The position numbers and the translations under genes are program-made. From assembly GCA_030618475.1 (NCBI GenBank), contig JAUXDG010000074.1, positions 1 through 11,114 on the forward strand: a stretch of 11,114 nucleotides of DNA, written 5' to 3'. Position 1 is the stretch's first letter. Each line of letters starts with the position of its first letter. Of this stretch, positions 8,653-11,114 are shown in pieces. A model generated the notes under the pieces. That model saw only the letters and a program-made list of their open reading frames with translations. It searched no databases and was not told the DNA's origin. This stretch comes from Gammaproteobacteria bacterium. Lineage in GTDB: Bacteria > Pseudomonadota > Gammaproteobacteria > DSM-19610.

Positions 8653-8687
8653 GAGCCGCAATACTGTTTAATCAAACAGTTCGGCTC
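8653..8687. repeat. Hairpin in the leader/promoter region of the dab operon
   Basis: GAGCCG and CGGCTC form an outer 6-bp stem, and ACTGTTT and AAACAGT an inner 7-bp stem, with loop AATC and an asymmetric internal bulge (CAAT against T). Identical 9-mers CGAACTGCG lie at 8625-8633 and 8687-8695, on either side. It could be an operator dyad or an RNA structure in the minus-strand 5' leader. No T-run follows on either strand that would make it a classical terminator. Confidence 0.5.
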
Positions 8688-8711
8688 GAACTGCGTAATC
8701 TAACATAATCT

Positions 8712-8804
8712 AGTGCATCTCGTCACTACTGTTGACCCATTCAGAGCGCCCCAAGAGGTCAGTGCAAGGCGCTGAATGGGTCAATAGTAGTGACGAGGTA
8801 CACT
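8712..8804. repeat. Large imperfect inverted repeat (arms about 37-39 bp, 17-nt loop)
   Basis: The left arm (8712-8750) and right arm (8768-8804) are reverse complements apart from three single-base differences and a 2-nt bulge. The conserved core includes GACCCATTCAG on the left and CTGAATGGGTC on the right, then CTCGTCACTACT and AGTAGTGACGAG outward. Such a long dyad is far larger than a simple operator and resembles a small palindromic mobile repeat (REP- or MITE-like) lodged in the divergent promoter region. It could also form a cruciform or affect both transcripts. Whether it recurs in the genome cannot be seen here. Confidence 0.75.
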
Positions 8805-8938
8805 GGTTATCGGTTCATCTGCATCCGGATTGGGCAGTTGTGACCGGACGGGGGGTTATCGTGGTTCGGTACGGTTCCTGCTGTGGTCTGAAATTGCGCT
8901 TGTGTTCAGGTATCGCTATACCTCTGCTGCGCCGGCGG

Positions 8939-8944
8939 TATAAT
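8939..8944 (+). promoter_or_regulatory. Candidate -10 box for the LCIB-like gene
   Basis: A perfect TATAAT lies 26 nt before the GTG start. A good -35 is not apparent at 16-18 nt spacing (the region reads roughly CTATAC), so the promoter may need an activator. The small dyad GGTAT-CGCT-ATACC at 8909-8922 covers the expected -35 position, consistent with regulator binding. The implied 5' leader is only about 20 nt. Confidence 0.4.
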
Positions 8945-8970
8945 TAAAACTCCATGTGTAAATATCCGGC

Positions 8971-10116
8971 GTGACGATGTTTTCAAGGAGTGCCAATCTA
9001 CAGGCGGTGGTCGGTGACTTTCGCATTGACGACATGATGCGCTACAGTCTGTTTGTGCCGCGGCTTTACAATCTCTGCAAGTCACTGGGTTTCGAGGCAG
9101 GACATATCATGCCTTCCCGCGCCTTTTGCTCGGATGAGAATCAGGGCTATCCGATTATCCTGATTACCAAGCATTTCGGTACCTTCCCTTTCAATCATGG
9201 CAGGGTCGGTGGCATTGTTGCGACGGACCGCCACGGCCCGCATGCCCATCACGGCAAGGACCTGGTGATCATTCAGGCCAGTCACGTCGGTTATGATCCC
9301 GATACCAGGACCTTTGGCACCTACCGACGTATCCAGACGGCGGACGATGAATACACGGTGACCTGCGGCAAGATCGGTGCCGTGATTGAGTGGTACCAGG
9401 GTGAATACCGTTTCGCCCAGGAGAATATCCATCTGAGCAGGGAAGGTGACGACTGCCTGGTAACCATTGATAACCAGTTGCTGAATGAGGGTCGTAAGGA
9501 GGGGCTGTTTCTGAATCTGGATCGCATGGTCAAGTGTAGCGATGGCAATCCGGTACCGGTGCAGATTCATAGTACATCGCGCAGCTACCATGCCTGTTCC
9601 AGTTTCACCAAAGCGTTACCTGCGCAAGCCTGGCCGGACAACGAGCGCTTGAATATCGGGCGTCATCTCGGCCCCGAACTGTTCAGCTTTCGGCGTCTCA
9701 TCGAGGGTGACATCGAGGGACGCAGTCACCTGGAACAGAATCTGATCAATCCCATGCCATGGATTTTGACCTCAGCCGAGCCGATGCTGGTTGCCGCCCA
9801 GGTCAATACCCAGGCGGAATTTGATCGTACCTTCCGCACCATCGCCAGGCAAAAGGAATATCAGAACAAGAAAATCCTGTTCATATCCTGTATCAACATC
9901 GATATCTCCCCCCGGGAAGGACAGCTGTTTCCGCTGACCAAGTGCATACCCTGGGCGACCCATATACAGGACGGGGCAGGGGGTTCCCGCACCCTTGAAC
10001 AGGATGAAATCATTGGCCTGCTTAACGAGCAGAGCACGGAAAATCCGGACCAGATCGATCTGGAGGAGGCCATCCAGGAGATGGAGAAGGTCAAAGAAAT
10101 CAGAATCGAGTTCTAG
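8971..10116 (+). CDS. LCIB/LCIC-type beta-carbonic anhydrase family protein
   Basis: A 381-residue soluble protein with no signal peptide or membrane segment. Its first 150 or so residues match my recollection of the limiting-CO2-inducible B/C (LCIB/C) beta-carbonic anhydrase family. The pattern is an opening FSRS...RLYNLCKSLGFE, then RAFCSDE with C53 and D55, FGTFPFNHGRVGGIVATD, the hallmark SHVGYDPDTRTFGTYRR with H105, and TCGKIGAVIEWY with C132. C53, H105 and C132 are the predicted zinc ligands. It should interconvert CO2 and bicarbonate or act as a CO2-trapping partner; the reaction is inferred from the family. Residues 160-381 are less recognisable and end in a charged, probably helical tail (EEAIQEMEKVKEIRIEF). 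The start is uncertain: GTG at 8971 or ATG at 8977, neither with a clear Shine-Dalgarno. It is divergent from the dab operon, suggesting a joint role in carbon concentration. CsoSCA was considered and does not fit. Confidence 0.75.
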   Translation: MTMFSRSANLQAVVGDFRIDDMMRYSLFVPRLYNLCKSLGFEAGHIMPSRAFCSDENQGYPIILITKHFGTFPFNHGRVGGIVATDRHGPHAHHGKDLVIIQASHVGYDPDTRTFGTYRRIQTADDEYTVTCGKIGAVIEWYQGEYRFAQENIHLSREGDDCLVTIDNQLLNEGRKEGLFLNLDRMVKCSDGNPVPVQIHSTSRSYHACSSFTKALPAQAWPDNERLNIGRHLGPELFSFRRLIEGDIEGRSHLEQNLINPMPWILTSAEPMLVAAQVNTQAEFDRTFRTIARQKEYQNKKILFISCINIDISPREGQLFPLTKCIPWATHIQDGAGGSRTLEQDEIIGLLNEQSTENPDQIDLEEAIQEMEKVKEIRIEF

Positions 10117-10122
10117 CCCGGA

Positions 10123-10317
10123 TTTCTCACCACGTGCCCCAGGGCACCCTCTCTTGCTACGCAATTCACCTTGAAGGTCACGAAGGATTTCAAAGATAAA
10201 GGATTTCCGTGTGTATCCGACGTGCTTTCAGGTAACAACATGTTCCTGAAAAATCTTTCACGGACACGAGGTAACATGTTGTTCCTTTGTGACCTTCGCG
10301 TCCTTCGTGGTGAGAAA
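10123..10317. repeat. Inverted-repeat intergenic element between convergent genes
   Basis: Perfect 12-bp terminal inverted repeats, TTTCTCACCACG at 10123-10134 and CGTGGTGAGAAA at 10306-10317, bound the element. A second imperfect pair lies inside (10166-10186 against 10293-10313), built from roughly 9-bp units of the type CCTTCGTGG / CCTTCGCGT / CCTTTGTGA. A third pair, AACAACATGTT (10234-10244) and AACATGTTGTT (10273-10283), sits near the centre. This style of CCTTCGTG repeat is common between genes in environmental proteobacteria. It fills almost the whole gap between the stop codons of the LCIB-like gene and sixA. No open frame in it looks real. It may serve as a bidirectional transcription stop, although no T-run is present. 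Confidence 0.65.
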
Positions 10318-10324
10318 AGGGGGG

Positions 10325-10822
10325 TTAGTCCGTGTATTTACGCGGATACTCGTAAAGTGCCAGTCTGCCCGTGTCCTGGTATACCCCCCGCCAGTCATCG
10401 AGGTCAAACTCGATGACGGCAACGGCGCAGGTCGGCAGGTTGGCGATCGATTCACCACTCAGATAATTGCAGAGACCGGTCAGCCCGGGGTTGTGAGCGA
10501 CCAGCGCGATGCTTGCATATTGATTGTCCAGTGAATGTACGCAGTCAAGCAATTCGTCCACGGAAGCGTCATACAGTTCATCCCGCTGCTGAATATCCTG
10601 CTCCGGGAAACCCTGTTTCCCGGCAATCAGGTGCGCCGTGGTGATCGCGCGCAATGCCGGGCTGGTGACGATCCGGTCGAAGACCAGACCACGCTTGCTG
10701 ATAATCTTTCCCATCAGCGGCGCGTTTTTCATTCCACGCTTGTTCAGCGGCCGGTCGAAATCGCTGAGCGCCGGATTGTCCCAGCTCGACTTGGCGTGAC
10801 GGATCAGGGTTAGCTGAAGCAT
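10325..10822 (-). CDS. sixA: SixA-type phosphohistidine phosphatase (histidine phosphatase superfamily)
   Basis: A 165-residue single-domain protein. It begins MLQLTLIRHAKSSWD, the RHG-type signature with phospho-accepting H9 next to R8, and continues with DFDRPLNKRG typical of SixA. The other expected active-site residues are visible: R58 in IVTSPALRAITTA, E82 in RDELYDAS and H110 in LVAHNPGL. SixA removes phosphate from phosphohistidine proteins, in Enterobacteria the NPr of the nitrogen PTS; the substrate here is unknown. Length fits the family (about 160 residues). The ATG has a clean Shine-Dalgarno (AGGAG, spacing 6). It lies 84 nt downstream of purK on the same strand, separated by the long palindrome at 10854-10930, and converges on the LCIB-like gene. 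No functional link to the dab locus is evident. Confidence 0.9.
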   Translation of the reverse strand: MLQLTLIRHAKSSWDNPALSDFDRPLNKRGMKNAPLMGKIISKRGLVFDRIVTSPALRAITTAHLIAGKQGFPEQDIQQRDELYDASVDELLDCVHSLDNQYASIALVAHNPGLTGLCNYLSGESIANLPTCAVAVIEFDLDDWRGVYQDTGRLALYEYPRKYTD

Positions 10823-10836
10823 CTTGGACTCCTGCA

Positions 10837-10867
10837 GTTTTCAAGGGGTCAAGTTTTCAAGGGGTCA
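10837..10867. repeat. Tandem duplication of a 15-bp unit upstream of sixA
   Basis: GTTTTCAAGGGGTCA occurs at 10837-10851 and again at 10853-10867, giving a 16-bp period. The second copy is the outer part of the left arm of the adjoining 32-bp palindrome. The first copy is therefore an extra, partial unit, as expected from repeated insertion or slippage of a palindromic repeat. It lies immediately upstream of the sixA Shine-Dalgarno. Confidence 0.8.
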
Positions 10868-10930
10868 GAGTACTTGAAATCCTCTCTAAATAATTTCTAG
10901 AGGATTTCAAGTACTCTGACCCCTTGAAAA
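10854..10930. repeat. Perfect 32-bp inverted repeat with 13-nt loop (REP/MITE-like palindrome)
   Basis: The left arm 10854-10885 and right arm 10899-10930 are exact reverse complements over 32 bp; the AT-rich loop is 10886-10898. Each arm is itself a smaller dyad, with TTTCAAG and CTTGAAA surrounding GGGTCAGAGTA, so the element can fold as one long hairpin or two small ones. The GGGGTCAGAGTAC core resembles palindromic repeats I associate with REP-associated tyrosine transposases, a recollection not tested here. No such transposase is in the window. It lies in the purK-sixA gap and overlaps the 3' end of purK. Confidence 0.85.
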
Positions 10931-11114
10931 CCTGGTGGTTCTCTCGGTTGTCAGTTCCGCGCGCACCTGTTCCGCCGTGTGTATCGCTTCATCCAGTTCT
11001 GCGGCAAGACAATTGAAATGGCCCATTTTGCGGCCGACACGTGCCTGCTGTTTTCCATACAGGTGCAGCTTGGTTTGCGGATGGTTGAACAGCTGCCCCC
11101 AGGGTGGCGGTGTG
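10907..11114 (-). CDS. purK: PurK, N5-carboxyaminoimidazole ribonucleotide synthase (partial, C-terminal end)
   Basis: The last 68 codons are visible; the gene enters from the right edge. The segment WGQLFNHPQTKLHLYGKQQARVGRKMGHFNCLA matches the PurK C-terminus (compare LHLYGK..ARPGRKMGH), part of the ATP-grasp enzyme that makes N5-CAIR from AIR, bicarbonate and ATP in purine synthesis. The frame is the one reading ACA CCG CCA from position 11113 on the reverse strand. The final residues FSRGQST and the TGA stop (10907-10909) are encoded by the right arm of the 32-bp palindrome, so the natural C-terminus seems to have been replaced by repeat-encoded residues. This is distal to the conserved GRKMGH region, so activity is probably kept. 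PurK uses bicarbonate, but its proximity to the carbon-uptake genes may be accidental. Confidence 0.9.
   Translation of the reverse strand, partial: TPPPWGQLFNHPQTKLHLYGKQQARVGRKMGHFNCLAAELDEAIHTAEQVRAELTTERTTRFSRGQST

Larger units (their letters stand above)
8573..8970. promoter_or_regulatory. Divergent intergenic region between dab operon and LCIB-like gene
   Basis: About 400 bp without a convincing gene; it must carry promoters for both directions. From left to right it holds the Shine-Dalgarno of the NuoM-like gene (8581-8585), a hairpin (8653-8687) flanked by two copies of CGAACTGCG, and an AT-rich stretch (8696-8712) that could hold a minus-strand -10. Next come a large imperfect inverted repeat (8712-8804), two copies of GGTTATCG (8805-8812 and 8854-8861), a small palindrome GGTATCGCTATACC (8909-8922), and a TATAAT box (8939-8944) for the plus-strand gene. 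The abundance of dyads suggests binding sites for one or more regulators, possibly CO2-responsive; no specific regulator can be named. Confidence 0.6.

Noticed and set aside
7524..8675. 383-codon reverse-strand open frame overlapping the first NuoM-like gene
   Set aside because: It is an out-of-frame shadow of the NuoM-like gene; the overlapping frame has all expected family motifs, whereas this one is Arg/Ala/Gly-rich without recognisable motifs.
8732..8947. 71-codon plus-strand open frame in the divergent region
   Set aside because: It begins inside the large inverted repeat, has no Shine-Dalgarno and no recognisable motif, and overlaps the promoter area of the LCIB-like gene.
8971..10116. 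Carboxysome shell carbonic anhydrase CsoSCA
   Set aside because: The protein is much shorter than CsoSCA and its motifs (RAFCSDE, SHVGYD, TCGKIGAVIEWY) match the LCIB/C pattern; no carboxysome genes are in the window.
10134..10147. GTGCC-CCAG-GGCAC hairpin after the LCIB-like gene as intrinsic terminator
   Set aside because: The stem is only 5 bp and is followed by CCTCTCTTGC rather than a T-run; too weak to call on its own.
10171..10416. Small open frame ending in LCDLRVLRG-type residues
   Set aside because: It is encoded by the CCTTCGTG repeat element and then antisense to sixA; such peptides are products of repeat DNA rather than genes.
1..11114. CRISPR arrays, tRNA or rRNA genes, transposase genes
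   Set aside because: I saw no regularly spaced repeats, no tRNA cloverleaf signatures and no transposase motifs; the repeats found are palindromic and isolated.

Overview
The window looks like part of the chromosome of a proteobacterium, most likely a gammaproteobacterial chemolithoautotroph such as a sulfur oxidiser. This rests on gene content (an inorganic-carbon uptake locus plus purK and sixA) and on moderately GC-rich, densely packed coding with Shine-Dalgarno starts. I cannot name a genus from the sequence alone.

Positions 1-8572 hold one tightly packed minus-strand operon of five genes, read from right to left: a NuoM-like antiporter-type membrane subunit (7109-8572), a long DabA/DUF2309 protein (3801-7097), a short NuoL-like DabB (2246-3808), a degenerate NuoM/NuoN-like subunit (700-2244) and a second canonical NuoM-like subunit cut by the window edge (1-681). 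Junctions are an 11-nt gap, an 8-nt overlap, a 1-nt gap and an 18-nt gap. No peripheral, iron-sulfur, NuoH, NuoA, NuoJ or NuoK genes are present, so this is not complex I. The best reading is an expanded DAB (DABs accumulate bicarbonate) system. In it, a cytoplasmic zinc beta-carbonic-anhydrase-like subunit (DabA) is coupled to ion-translocating membrane subunits, here four rather than the single DabB of the described two-gene systems.

Positions 8573-8970 are a divergent regulatory region of about 400 bp. It contains a hairpin, a direct repeat, a large imperfect inverted repeat and a TATAAT box. It separates the dab operon from a plus-strand gene (8971-10116) whose N-terminal part reads as an LCIB/LCIC-type beta-carbonic anhydrase. 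Placing an LCIB-like protein back to back with an expanded dab operon suggests one functional unit for CO2/bicarbonate handling, and this is the most interesting aspect of the window.

Positions 10117-11114 hold ordinary housekeeping genes on the minus strand: a SixA-type histidine phosphatase (10325-10822) and the C-terminus of PurK (10907-11113). They are interspersed with palindromic repeats. One 195-bp inverted-repeat element fills the gap between the convergent LCIB-like and sixA genes. A perfect 32-bp inverted repeat lies between purK and sixA and supplies the last codons and stop of purK.
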